The notes beneath the pieces were generated by a model. That model did no database searches. It saw only the letters and a list, made by a program, of their open reading frames with translations, and had not been told where the DNA came from. DNA of 20,710 nt from an uncultured Paracoccus sp. (lineage in GTDB: Bacteria > Pseudomonadota > Alphaproteobacteria > Rhodobacterales > Rhodobacteraceae): assembly GCF_946221145.1 (NCBI RefSeq), contig NZ_CAMIOH010000035.1, positions 1 to 20,710 on the forward strand, given 5' to 3'. Positions 1 through 9,255 of this stretch are shown in pieces (the stretch's first letter is position 1; the number at the start of each line of letters is the position of its first letter). Made by a program: the position numbers and the translations under genes.

Positions 1-1002
1 CCAGGGGATGTGCCAGCAGACGATCATCACCGCGACCATGATCGGCACCGCCAGGAACGCCCCGGCAATGCCCCAGATCGCGCCCCAGAAGGCCAGTGAC
101 AGGATGATCCCGAAGCTGGACAGTTGCAGCGTCTGGCCGGTCAGCATCGGATCGACGATATTGCCCAGCACGAAATGCACCAGCAGGCAGGCGATGCCGA
201 CGATGATCGTAAGGGTCGGATCGCCGGTCAGCACGAAGGCCAGGGCGACCGTGATCGCCCAGGCGATGACCGAGCCGATATTCGGGATGAAGTTCAGCAC
301 GAAGGTCAGCCACGCCACCGCCCCGGCCAGTTCCAGCCTGCCAAGCGTGAAGATCAGCCAGACGGCCATGCCGGTCAGGGCGCTGACAAAGGTCTTGACC
401 ACCAGGTAACGGTTCACCCGCCGCATGATGGATGCGGTGATCAGGCGGATCCTCACCGCCTGGGCCGGATCGCCCGTCAGGCGTTCGACCTTCAGGGGCA
501 GCCAGCTGCGTTCGGCGAACATGAAGCCCACGAACAGGATCACCAGCAGGCTGCCCGACAACAGCCCGGACGCCTGGCCCGCCAGCGACCGCAGCCAGCC
601 GGTGATGTTGATTTCGGTCATCGCCGCCATCAGCCGGGTCTGCGCCTCGGGACCAAAGCGTTCGATCAGCGACGACAGCGCGATCTGCACTGATTCCGCA
701 TAGGTGATGGCGCGGCCCACGACCACGTTGATCTGCGACATGATCGTGGTGGACAGCCAGATCAGCCCCAGCGTGATGCCGATCAGCGCCAGCGTGGTGG
801 CCAGCCAGTTCGGCACCTTCAGCCGCGTGGAAATCCCGTGGATCGCGTCCGAGGTCAGCGAGAACAGGATCACCGAAATCGCCAGGCAGATCAGCACGAA
901 GCGCGCCTGGAACAGCAGGAACAGGATCAGCGAAAAGGCGATGACGCCCAGAAACCCGGTTTGCAGCCTCTGGCGCAGCACGTCTTCGCTGGATGGGGTC
1001 AA
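1..1002 (-). CDS. AI-2E family transporter (PerM/YdiK-type permease), 3' end cut by window edge
   Basis: An inner-membrane protein of the AI-2E exporter / PerM superfamily; members move small solutes or ions, and the substrate cannot be told from sequence. The 334 codons seen are almost the whole usual length of about 350, and the C-terminus runs off the left edge. I chose the TTG at 1000-1002 because AGGAA lies six bases upstream; the next candidate is a GTG seven codons in. Two hydrophobic helices sit close together near the N-terminus, followed by a long amphipathic soluble stretch with many Gln, Glu and Arg residues. Several membrane helices then fill the C-terminal half, including the family-like segments FVLNFIPNIGS and HFVLGNIVDPMLTG and a final helix with FGIILSLAFWGAIWG. 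This layout is characteristic of the family. The gene follows gyrA but is separated from it by a strong terminator, so it probably has its own weak promoter or depends on read-through. Confidence 0.9.
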   Translation of the reverse strand, partial: MTPSSEDVLRQRLQTGFLGVIAFSLILFLLFQARFVLICLAISVILFSLTSDAIHGISTRLKVPNWLATTLALIGITLGLIWLSTTIMSQINVVVGRAITYAESVQIALSSLIERFGPEAQTRLMAAMTEINITGWLRSLAGQASGLLSGSLLVILFVGFMFAERSWLPLKVERLTGDPAQAVRIRLITASIMRRVNRYLVVKTFVSALTGMAVWLIFTLGRLELAGAVAWLTFVLNFIPNIGSVIAWAITVALAFVLTGDPTLTIIVGIACLLVHFVLGNIVDPMLTGQTLQLSSFGIILSLAFWGAIWGIAGAFLAVPIMVAVMIVCWHIPW

Positions 1003-1017
1003 GGGTTCCTCATTGGG

Positions 1018-1044
1018 AAAAAGGCCCGGTCTGTGCCGGGCCTT
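1018..1044 (-). terminator. Rho-independent terminator after gyrA
   Basis: On the minus strand, three bases after the gyrA stop, AAGGCCCGG pairs perfectly with CCGGGCCTT around a six-base loop. Five T residues end the structure. It lies between gyrA and the AI-2E permease start at 1002, so it should end most gyrA transcripts. Confidence 0.9.
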
Positions 1045-1047
1045 GGG

Positions 1048-3810
<2,763 letters not shown>

Positions 3811-3838
3811 GGAATTTCCTCAACATCTTGTTGGGTTA

Positions 3839-3867
3839 TTTATAGGCGACCTGACTGCGGGGGGCAA
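3839..3867 (-). promoter_or_regulatory. Probable sigma70-type promoter of gyrA
   Basis: Reading the minus strand, TTGCCC (3862-3867) and TATAAA (3839-3844) are separated by exactly 17 bases in the 81-bp gap between dsbB and gyrA. The TATAAA is unusual in this GC-rich DNA. The -10 element lies 28 bases upstream of the GTG start. A short inverted repeat, CAACA-TCT-TGTTG (3821-3833), falls in the predicted leader. Confidence 0.65.
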
Positions 3868-3891
3868 TGTTCGGGACGGGATTCGGCGCCC

Positions 3892-4356
3892 TTATGCCCG
3901 TTTCGCCGCCACCCCCCAGACAACCGCCAACCCGGCCGAAAAGACCGCGTTCCAGGCCGCCATCGACAGGCCCAGAAACCGCCAGGCAACCTCGTCGCAG
4001 CGGATCACCGGGGCGGATTGCAGGCGGGTCATCAGTTCCTCGGTGCTCATGGTGGCCAGGTTGCCGATGGTGCCGGAACAATGCGTCGGCCCCTGCCACA
4101 GCGCCAGTTCCACCCCGGTGTGATAGAGGGCAAGGCCCATCGCGATCCCGGCCGCCGCCATCCCCAGGACCGCCAGCAGGCGCACCCGGCCGGTCCACCA
4201 GATCAGCGCCGCGATCACCGCCGCCGCCACATGGGGCCAGCGTTGCAGGATGCACAATTCGCAGGGCGCATAGCCTGCCGCCTGAAACCCAAGCGCCGCG
4301 ATCAGCAGCGCCGCCGATCCGGCCCCGGCCAGCAGGGAAAGTCGTTGTCCGTCCAT
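3892..4356 (-). CDS. dsbB: Disulfide bond formation protein B (DsbB family)
   Basis: An inner-membrane oxidoreductase that re-oxidises periplasmic DsbA and passes electrons to ubiquinone. The 154-aa reading starts at the ATG at 4354-4356, with GAGGGG just upstream. An upstream in-frame Met at 4413 would add a hydrophilic 19-residue tail that does not look like the family. Four hydrophobic helices can be seen (about 6-27, 42-54, 57-78 and 128-150). The first redox pair is Cys32-Cys35 in PCELCILQRW, right after helix 1, followed by the family's conserved Gln-Arg-Trp. The second pair is Cys93 (THCSG) and Cys120 (IRCDE) in the second periplasmic loop. This is the four-cysteine arrangement of DsbB. 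A short sequence and a single gene are normal for alphaproteobacteria. It is divergent from the YpfJ-like gene and upstream of gyrA, but gyrA has its own promoter. Confidence 0.95.
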   Translation of the reverse strand: MDGQRLSLLAGAGSAALLIAALGFQAAGYAPCELCILQRWPHVAAAVIAALIWWTGRVRLLAVLGMAAAGIAMGLALYHTGVELALWQGPTHCSGTIGNLATMSTEELMTRLQSAPVIRCDEVAWRFLGLSMAAWNAVFSAGLAVVWGVAAKRA

Positions 4357-4466
4357 GACGCCCCTCGTCCTTTGATTTGGCTTGTGGATCCGCTGGCGCG
4401 GCGTCGTCGTCAAGCGGCTTGCGGTTTTGTCGCGGCCCTGTGATCATCGGTCGCAACCCCGTCGCG

Positions 4467-4491
4467 GGAACCAGCGGCAGGGCCTTGGGTT
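4467..4491 (+). promoter_or_regulatory. Possible EcfG-type (general stress) promoter of the YpfJ-like gene
   Basis: GGAAC (4467-4471) is followed after exactly 17 bases by GTT (4489-4491), the pattern known for alphaproteobacterial EcfG/RpoE2 sigma factors. It ends 47 bases before the ATG at 4539, a reasonable leader length. The same pattern occurs upstream of the 24-residue peptide gene at 13733. A competing weak sigma70 reading (TTGCGG-N17-GATCAT, about 4419-4447) also exists. No EcfG gene is seen in this window. Confidence 0.35.
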
Positions 4492-4538
4492 TTGGTGGGG
4501 ACGGTCCAGGGTTCGGACCAGCAAGAGGGATCGCGGAC

Positions 4539-5384
4539 ATGCAATGGCGTGGACGGCGCGGCAGCAACAATATCGAGGATCGGCGCGGCATGGGTGCCGC
4601 CGGGGCGGGGGGTGTCGGCGTCGTCGGGATGCTGGCGATTCTGGCCTTCGGCTATTTCTTCGGCATCGACATCAGCCCCATTGTCCAGGGCATGGACCAG
4701 GGCCAGTCCCAGCAGAGCCGCCCCTTGACCGAGGAAGACCAACAATGGGGCGAGTTCGTGTCGGTGACGCTGGCCGACACCGAAGAGGTCTGGGCCGCCG
4801 TCCTGCCGGAACAGGCCGGGATCACCTACAGCAACCCGACGCTGGTGCTGTTCAGCGGTGTGGTGCAGTCGGCCTGCGGCGGCGCCTCGTCCGCGATGGG
4901 GCCGTTCTATTGCCCGGGCGATCGCAAGGTCTATCTGGACACCGATTTCTTCGACATGATGGCAAGCCGCATGGGGGCGGGCGGCGATTTCGCCTATGCC
5001 TATGTGATCGCCCATGAAATCGGCCATCACGTGCAGAACATGACGGGCACCCTGGGCGAAGTGAACCGCCTGCGCGGCCAGGTCAGCCAAAGCGATGCCA
5101 ACCAGATCTCGGTCCTGACCGAATTGCAGGCCGACTGCTATGCCGGGATTTGGGCCCGCAATGCCCAGCAGCGGTTCGGCACCCTGGAAGAGGGCGACCT
5201 GCAAGAGGCGATGCGCGCGGCCGAGGCCGTCGGCGACGACGTGATCCAATCCAATGCCGGGCGTACGCCCGTTCCCGACAGCTTTACCCATGGCAGCGCC
5301 GCGCAGCGTCAGGAATGGCTGATGCGCGGCTTCAATTCCGGTGACATGGCCCAGTGCGATACGTTCCGCGCCGCACGGCTGTAA
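4539..5384 (+). CDS. YpfJ-like membrane-anchored neutral zinc metallopeptidase
   Basis: A predicted zinc peptidase of the YpfJ/neutral zinc metallopeptidase family, 281 aa, with unknown substrate. The start is the ATG at 4539 (MQWRGRRGSNNIEDRRG), the normal family N-terminus; AGAGGG lies nine bases upstream. A single hydrophobic helix at about 23-42 anchors the protein, with the catalytic part expected on the periplasmic side. The zinc motif HEIGHH is at 159-164, with His159, Glu160 and His163 as expected ligands and catalytic base. The conserved ELQADCYAG at 195-203 supplies the likely third ligand region. Cys113 and Cys125 (SACG, YCPG) may form a disulfide, which would fit the nearby dsbB functionally, although dsbB is divergent and this link is only inference. 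Residues 51-65 are a Gln/Ser-rich linker. The family assignment is firm; the biological role is not known. Confidence 0.93.
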   Translation: MQWRGRRGSNNIEDRRGMGAAGAGGVGVVGMLAILAFGYFFGIDISPIVQGMDQGQSQQSRPLTEEDQQWGEFVSVTLADTEEVWAAVLPEQAGITYSNPTLVLFSGVVQSACGGASSAMGPFYCPGDRKVYLDTDFFDMMASRMGAGGDFAYAYVIAHEIGHHVQNMTGTLGEVNRLRGQVSQSDANQISVLTELQADCYAGIWARNAQQRFGTLEEGDLQEAMRAAEAVGDDVIQSNAGRTPVPDSFTHGSAAQRQEWLMRGFNSGDMAQCDTFRAARL

Positions 5385-5406
5385 ACCGCAACGAAAGGAC
5401 AGACCG

Positions 5407-5496
5407 ATGTTGACGATCCTGACCGCCCTGACCTTGGGCCTTGCCGCGGCGGCGATGCCAGTCCGTCAGGCTGCGAAAGCCCGCGCACGCCGTTAA
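5407..5496 (+). CDS. Possible 29-residue peptide, hydrophobic N-terminus with basic tail
   Basis: A short reading frame 22 bases after the YpfJ-like gene. AAAGGAC lies seven bases before the ATG, a good ribosome binding site. The peptide begins MLTILTALTLGLAAAAMP, which looks like one membrane helix or a signal peptide, and ends in an Arg/Lys/Ala tail (AKARARR). I do not recognise a family. Its stop codon overlaps the stop of the convergent 61-aa gene within the sequence TTAA. Codon use is like that of its neighbours. It could be a real small membrane protein co-transcribed with the peptidase, or a chance frame; the Shine-Dalgarno sequence is the main support. Confidence 0.45.
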   Translation: MLTILTALTLGLAAAAMPVRQAAKARARR

Positions 5497-5678
5497 TGCG
5501 GGATGCGCGGCAGGCGCGCGTTATCCACGCGCGCCCAGTCCGGCCACAGGTTCAGCCATTCCAGGCCGGCAATGGCCAATGCGACGGCCAGGACCAGCAG
5601 GATCAGCCTGACGGTTCTGGCGCTTGGCGGGTTGCGCGCCCATTTCGATGCCCGCAGCAGCCAGATCAGGTTGTTCAT
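5493..5678 (-). CDS. Small conserved-type membrane protein, 61 aa, function unknown
   Basis: A 61-residue protein starting MNNLIWLLRASKWARNPPS, a form I associate with small hypothetical proteins of Rhodobacteraceae. AGGAGG lies eight bases before the ATG at 5676-5678; a GTG one codon upstream (5679-5681) is also possible. After a basic, Trp-rich N-terminal part there is one clear membrane helix at about 24-44 (LILLVLAVALAIAGLEWL). A short C-terminal tail rich in Trp, Asp and Arg follows. The basic residues ahead of the helix suggest the N-terminus is cytoplasmic. It is divergent from the RatA-like gene and converges on the 29-residue peptide, sharing the stop-codon bases. No function can be assigned. 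Confidence 0.75.
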   Translation of the reverse strand: MNNLIWLLRASKWARNPPSARTVRLILLVLAVALAIAGLEWLNLWPDWARVDNARLPRIPH

Positions 5679-5705
5679 CACCGCAGCCTCCTGCTAGACC
5701 CTCGC

Positions 5706-5730
5706 GCAACCCGATCAGACGCCGGGTTGC
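5706..5730. repeat. Inverted repeat between divergent genes (candidate operator)
   Basis: GCAACCCG (5706-5713) and CGGGTTGC (5723-5730) form a perfect 8-bp inverted repeat with a nine-base centre. It sits in the 82-bp gap between the divergent 61-aa gene and the RatA-like gene. No T-run follows on either strand, and both genes point away from it. An operator is therefore more likely than a terminator, but no binding protein is known. Confidence 0.35.
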
Positions 5731-5760
5731 CTGACAAGACCGAACCCTGCGAGACGACCA

Positions 5761-6222
5761 TTGCCCCACCACGAGGATTCCCGCGACCTTCCCTACAGCG
5801 CCCGACAGATGTTCGATCTGGTGGCCGACATCGAAAGCTATCCCCAGTTTCTGCCCTGGAACAGCGCCGCCCGCATCCGGTCGCGCCAGACCCGCCCCGA
5901 CGGGTCCGAGGACATCGCCGCCGATCTGGTCATCAGCTTCAAGGTGTTCCGGGAACGTTTCGGCAGCCGCGTGGTGCTGTGGCCGCAGGCCGATCCGATG
6001 CGGATCGACACCGAATATCTGGATGGCCCGTTCAAACACATGCGCAGCGGCTGGACCTTTACGGACCGGCCGGACGGCGGCTGTCATGTCGAATTTTTCG
6101 TGGATTTCGAATTCAAGAACCTGATCCTGCAAAAGCTGATCGGCGTGGTCTTTCACGAAGCCATGTCGCGGATCGTCCGCGCGTTCGAGGATCGGGCCAA
6201 GGTTCTGTACGGAACCGCCTGA
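5761..6222 (+). CDS. RatA / Coq10-like START-domain protein
   Basis: A 153-aa polyketide-cyclase/START-fold protein of the RatA (YfjG)/COQ10 family. In bacteria the family is annotated as a ribosome-association toxin. In mitochondria and many alphaproteobacteria the homologue binds ubiquinone-like lipids and supports respiration, and the latter role is more likely here. The start is a TTG at 5761, chosen because the protein then begins MPHHEDSRDLPYSARQMFDLVADIESYPQ, close to the typical family N-terminus; the Shine-Dalgarno is weak (GCGAGACGA). Visible family features are YSARQMFDLVADIESYPQFLPW at about 12-33 and a beta-rich middle. The end is CHVEFFVDFEFKNLILQKL plus an amphipathic C-terminal helix (VFHEAMSRIVRAFEDRAK). 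No antitoxin partner of the RatB type follows. The next gene is an unrelated small membrane protein 61 bases downstream. Confidence 0.93.
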   Translation: MPHHEDSRDLPYSARQMFDLVADIESYPQFLPWNSAARIRSRQTRPDGSEDIAADLVISFKVFRERFGSRVVLWPQADPMRIDTEYLDGPFKHMRSGWTFTDRPDGGCHVEFFVDFEFKNLILQKLIGVVFHEAMSRIVRAFEDRAKVLYGTA

Positions 6223-6247
6223 CCGGGCGAACCTTGTCGCCGCCCGG
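6223..6247 (+). terminator. Weak stem-loop after the RatA-like gene
   Basis: Directly after the stop, CCGGGCG (6223-6229) pairs with CGCCCGG (6241-6247) around 11 bases, then CTGTTTCC follows. The stem is GC-rich but the T-run is poor, so termination may be partial. It could instead separate the expression of the two plus-strand genes. Confidence 0.35.
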
Positions 6248-6283
6248 CTGTTTCCTGTCATCAGATCATAAGAAGGCTCATCG

Positions 6284-6643
6284 ATGACCGCATATCCCTA
6301 TACGCCCGGTACACCGGACTTCACCCCCGCAAAAATCGTCTATGGCCTTTACGCCATCGGCTATATCGTGGCGATCACGACTGTCGTGGGCGTCGTCTAT
6401 GCCTATGTCACGCGGGGCCGGAACCCGGTCGTCGATACGCACCTGACCTTTCTGATCCGCACGTTCTGGATCAGCCTGGGCATTGCGCTGCTTGCCGTGC
6501 TGACCTTGTGGATCGGCATCGGCTTTCTGATCTGGGGATTCCTGGCGGTCTGGGGGCTGATCCGCGTGATCTCGGGCTTTCTTCTGGCCAATGACGGCAA
6601 GCCGGTCAGCGGAACGAAGTATCTGGGGATGATGGCGTTCTAG
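6284..6643 (+). CDS. Small multi-pass membrane protein (DUF4870-like)
   Basis: A 119-aa hydrophobic protein that resembles the DUF4870/Tic20-like small membrane proteins; function unknown. The ATG at 6284 is preceded by AAGAAGG at proper spacing. The N-terminus is polar (TAYPYTPGTPDFTPAK). Membrane helices follow at about 17-42 and 60-99, the second block long enough for two spans. Between them lies a charged loop with RGRNPVVDTH, a feature common in this group, where His/Thr after an Asp precede the second hydrophobic block. The short C-terminal tail has NDGKPVSGTKYLG. It converges on metK and shares the hairpin at 6653-6676 as terminator. No partner gene suggests a role. Confidence 0.8.
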   Translation: MTAYPYTPGTPDFTPAKIVYGLYAIGYIVAITTVVGVVYAYVTRGRNPVVDTHLTFLIRTFWISLGIALLAVLTLWIGIGFLIWGFLAVWGLIRVISGFLLANDGKPVSGTKYLGMMAF

Positions 6644-6652
6644 GACAAGGAA

Positions 6653-6676
6653 GGGCCGGTCCCGAAAGACCGGCCC
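6653..6676. terminator. Shared bidirectional terminator hairpin between convergent genes
   Basis: GGGCCGGTC (6653-6661) pairs perfectly with GACCGGCCC (6668-6676) around CCGAAA. It lies nine bases after the DUF4870-like stop on the plus strand and five bases after the metK stop on the minus strand. Pyrimidine-rich tails (CTTCCTTG on minus, GTCGTTC on plus) follow but no strong T-run. Confidence 0.75.
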
Positions 6677-6681
6677 GTCGT

Positions 6682-7860
6682 TCAGCTCAGCGCGGCCTTC
6701 AGCGCCTCGGCCCGGTCGGTCTTTTCCCAGCTGAAGGCGGTGCCCCGGTTCAGCTGATAGGGTTGGCGCCCGAAATGGCCATAGGTCGCGGTCGGGCGAT
6801 AGATCGGGTGCAGCAGGTCCAGATCGCGGATGATCGCGAAGGGGCGCAGGTCGAACACCTCTCGGACCGCCTTGACGATCCGGTCCTGCGCCACGGTTTC
6901 CGTCCCGAAGGTGTTCAGCGAAATCGAGGTCGGCTGCGCCTCGCCGATGGCATAGCTGACCTGGATTTCACAGCGCCGCGCCAGACCGGCGGCGACGATG
7001 TTCTTGGCGACCCAGCGGCCCGCATAGGCGGCCGAACGGTCCACCTTGGACGGATCCTTGCCCGAAAACGCGCCGCCGCCATGGCGCGCCATGCCGCCAT
7101 AGCTGTCGACGATGATCTTGCGCCCGGTCAGTCCGCAATCGCCCACCGGCCCGCCGATCACGAATTTTCCGGTCGGGTTGATGAAATACTTGGTCGCATC
7201 CGACAGCCATTCGGCGGGCAGCACCGGCCGGATGATTTCCTCGATCACGGCCTCTCGCAGGTCGGACAGGCTGATCTCGGGGTTGTGCTGCGTGGACAGC
7301 ACCACCGCGTCGATGCCTTCGGGGCGGCCATCCGCGTCATAGCGCAGCGTGACCTGCGATTTCGCGTCCGGGCGCAGCCATTTCAGCGTGCCGTCGCGGC
7401 GCACCGCCGATTGCCGTTCCACCAGCCGATGCGCATAGGTGATCGGCGCGGGCATCAGCACGTCGGTTTCGTCGCTGGCATAGCCGAACATCAGCCCCTG
7501 ATCGCCCGCGCCCTGATCTTCCAGACTGTCGCGGTCGACGCCCTGATTGATCTCGGGCGATTGCTTGCCGATGATGTTGATCACCGAACAGGTGGCGCCG
7601 TCAAAGCCCACCTCGCTGCTGGTATAGCCGATGCCGCTGATGACCTCGCGGACGATGCTTTCCAGATCCACCCAGGCGGATGTGGTGATCTCGCCCGAGA
7701 TGATCGCCACCCCGGTCTTGACCATGGTTTCGCAGGCGACGCGGGCGCGCGGATCCTCGGCCAGGATGGCGTCGAGGATCGCATCCGAAATCTGGTCGGC
7801 GATCTTGTCGGGATGGCCCTCGGACACGGATTCCGAGGTGAACAGCGAATATTCGGTCAT
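6682..7860 (-). CDS. metK: S-adenosylmethionine synthetase
   Basis: A cytoplasmic enzyme that makes S-adenosylmethionine from methionine and ATP, releasing phosphate and diphosphate. It is 392 aa, as usual for the family. Motifs are clear: GHPDK at 15-19 (ATP/metal site), the P-loop-like GAGDQGLMFGYA at 117-128, and the phosphate-binding GGGAFSGKDPSKVDRSAAYA at 261-280. The gene starts three bases after the ahcY stop, with no clear Shine-Dalgarno (bases before ATG read ATTGATCC). It is therefore probably translated by coupling to ahcY. Placing AhcY and MetK in one transcript joins the removal of S-adenosylhomocysteine to the renewal of S-adenosylmethionine. In the ancestral Rhodobacterales arrangement metK often carries its own SAM-type riboswitch; none can be placed here because the intergenic space is three bases. 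Confidence 0.99.
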   Translation of the reverse strand: MTEYSLFTSESVSEGHPDKIADQISDAILDAILAEDPRARVACETMVKTGVAIISGEITTSAWVDLESIVREVISGIGYTSSEVGFDGATCSVINIIGKQSPEINQGVDRDSLEDQGAGDQGLMFGYASDETDVLMPAPITYAHRLVERQSAVRRDGTLKWLRPDAKSQVTLRYDADGRPEGIDAVVLSTQHNPEISLSDLREAVIEEIIRPVLPAEWLSDATKYFINPTGKFVIGGPVGDCGLTGRKIIVDSYGGMARHGGGAFSGKDPSKVDRSAAYAGRWVAKNIVAAGLARRCEIQVSYAIGEAQPTSISLNTFGTETVAQDRIVKAVREVFDLRPFAIIRDLDLLHPIYRPTATYGHFGRQPYQLNRGTAFSWEKTDRAEALKAALS

Positions 7861-7863
7861 GGA

Positions 7864-9255
7864 TCAATACCGGTAATGGTCGGATTTGAAGGGGCCTTCC
7901 TGCGTCACGCCGATATACTCGGCCTGCTCGCGCGACAGTTGTGTCAGCTTGGCCCCGACCTTGTCCAGATGCAGACGTGCGACCTTTTCGTCAAGCGCCT
8001 TGGGCAGGATATAGACGCCCGGCGCATAGTCGCCGCCCTTGGTCCACAGCTCGATCTGGGCCAGCACCTGATTGGTGAAGCTGGCCGACATCACGAAGGA
8101 CGGATGGCCCGTCGCATTGCCAAGGTTCAGCAGACGGCCCTGCGACAACAGGATGATGCGGTTGCCCGAAGGCATCTCGATCATGTCGACCTGATCCTTG
8201 ACGTTGGTCCATTTGTGGTTGCGCAGGCTGGCGACCTGGATTTCATTGTCGAAATGGCCGATATTGCCGACGATCGCCATGTCCTTCATGGCGCGCATGT
8301 GCTCGATGCGGATCACGTCGCGGTTGCCGGTGGTGGTGACGAAGATGTCGGCGCTGTCCGCCACATCCTCCAGCAGCACGACCTCGAACCCGTCCATGGC
8401 GGCTTGCAGGGCGCAGATCGGATCGACCTCGGTCACTTTGACGCGCGCGCCCGCGCCCGCCAGCGAGGCCGCCGATCCCTTGCCCACGTCGCCATAGCCG
8501 CAGACCACCGCGACCTTGCCCGCCATCATCACATCGGTAGCGCGGCGGATGCCATCGACCAGCGATTCCTTGCAGCCATACTTGTTGTCGAATTTCGATT
8601 TCGTCACGCTGTCGTTGACGTTGATCGCCGGGAAGGGCAGCAGGCCGCGCTTGTGCAGGTCATACAGGCGATGCACGCCGGTCGTGGTTTCCTCGGACAC
8701 GCCCTTGATCGCGTCGCGCTGTCTGGCAAACCAGCCCGGAGTCTCGGCGATACGGCGGCGGATCTGGGCGAACAGGGCCTCCTCCTCCTCGCTGGTGGGG
8801 GTGTCGATCAGGCCGGTCTCGCCCGCCTCGACCCGCGCGCCCAGCAGGACATACATGGTCGCGTCGCCGCCATCGTCCAAGATCATGTTGCATGTGCCTT
8901 CCGGGAACTGGAAGATCCGGTCGGTATAGGCCCAGTATTCGGCCAGCGTCTCGCCCTTGATGGCAAAGACCGGCACGCCGGACGCGGCGATGGCCGCCGC
9001 CGCGTGATCCTGTGTCGAATAGATGTTGCAGGACGCCCAGCGGACCTCGGCGCCCAGGGCCACCAGCGTCTCGATCAGCACGGCGGTCTGGATGGTCATG
9101 TGCAGGCTGCCCGCGATGCGCGCGCCCGCCAGCGGCTTCGCCGCGCCATAGTCCGCGCGCAGGGCCATCAGGCCGGGCATTTCCGTTTCGGCGATGTCCA
9201 GTTCCTTGCGGCCGTAATCGGCCAGGGCGATGTCGCGGATGATATAGTCGGTCAC
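7864..9255 (-). CDS. ahcY: Adenosylhomocysteinase (S-adenosyl-L-homocysteine hydrolase)
   Basis: A cytoplasmic, NAD-dependent enzyme that reversibly splits S-adenosylhomocysteine into adenosine and homocysteine, removing the product that inhibits methyltransferases. The start is the GTG at 9253-9255, giving 463 aa that begin with the family-typical TDYIIRDIALADYGRKE; the open frame continues upstream to 9465, but that part is not family-like. Visible sites include His52 in SLHMT, the CNIYSTQDHAAAA block at 76-88 and Asp131. Further on come Glu189 in SEETTTGVHRLY, the NDSVTKSKFDN segment at 214-224 (Lys219, Asp223), Cys228, and the NAD-binding GYGDVGKG at 253-260. The C-terminus FKSDHYRY keeps the conserved Lys and Tyr that close the NAD site of the neighbouring subunit. 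The ~40-residue insert around 152-190 is normal for this bacterial/plant subtype. It is the first gene of the ahcY-metK pair. Confidence 0.99.
   Translation of the reverse strand: MTDYIIRDIALADYGRKELDIAETEMPGLMALRADYGAAKPLAGARIAGSLHMTIQTAVLIETLVALGAEVRWASCNIYSTQDHAAAAIAASGVPVFAIKGETLAEYWAYTDRIFQFPEGTCNMILDDGGDATMYVLLGARVEAGETGLIDTPTSEEEEALFAQIRRRIAETPGWFARQRDAIKGVSEETTTGVHRLYDLHKRGLLPFPAINVNDSVTKSKFDNKYGCKESLVDGIRRATDVMMAGKVAVVCGYGDVGKGSAASLAGAGARVKVTEVDPICALQAAMDGFEVVLLEDVADSADIFVTTTGNRDVIRIEHMRAMKDMAIVGNIGHFDNEIQVASLRNHKWTNVKDQVDMIEMPSGNRIILLSQGRLLNLGNATGHPSFVMSASFTNQVLAQIELWTKGGDYAPGVYILPKALDEKVARLHLDKVGAKLTQLSREQAEYIGVTQEGPFKSDHYRY

Noticed and set aside
5761..6643. A RatAB-type toxin-antitoxin pair
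   Set aside because: The START protein could be called RatA, but the next gene is a hydrophobic membrane protein unlike RatB. The Coq10-like lipid role is more probable.
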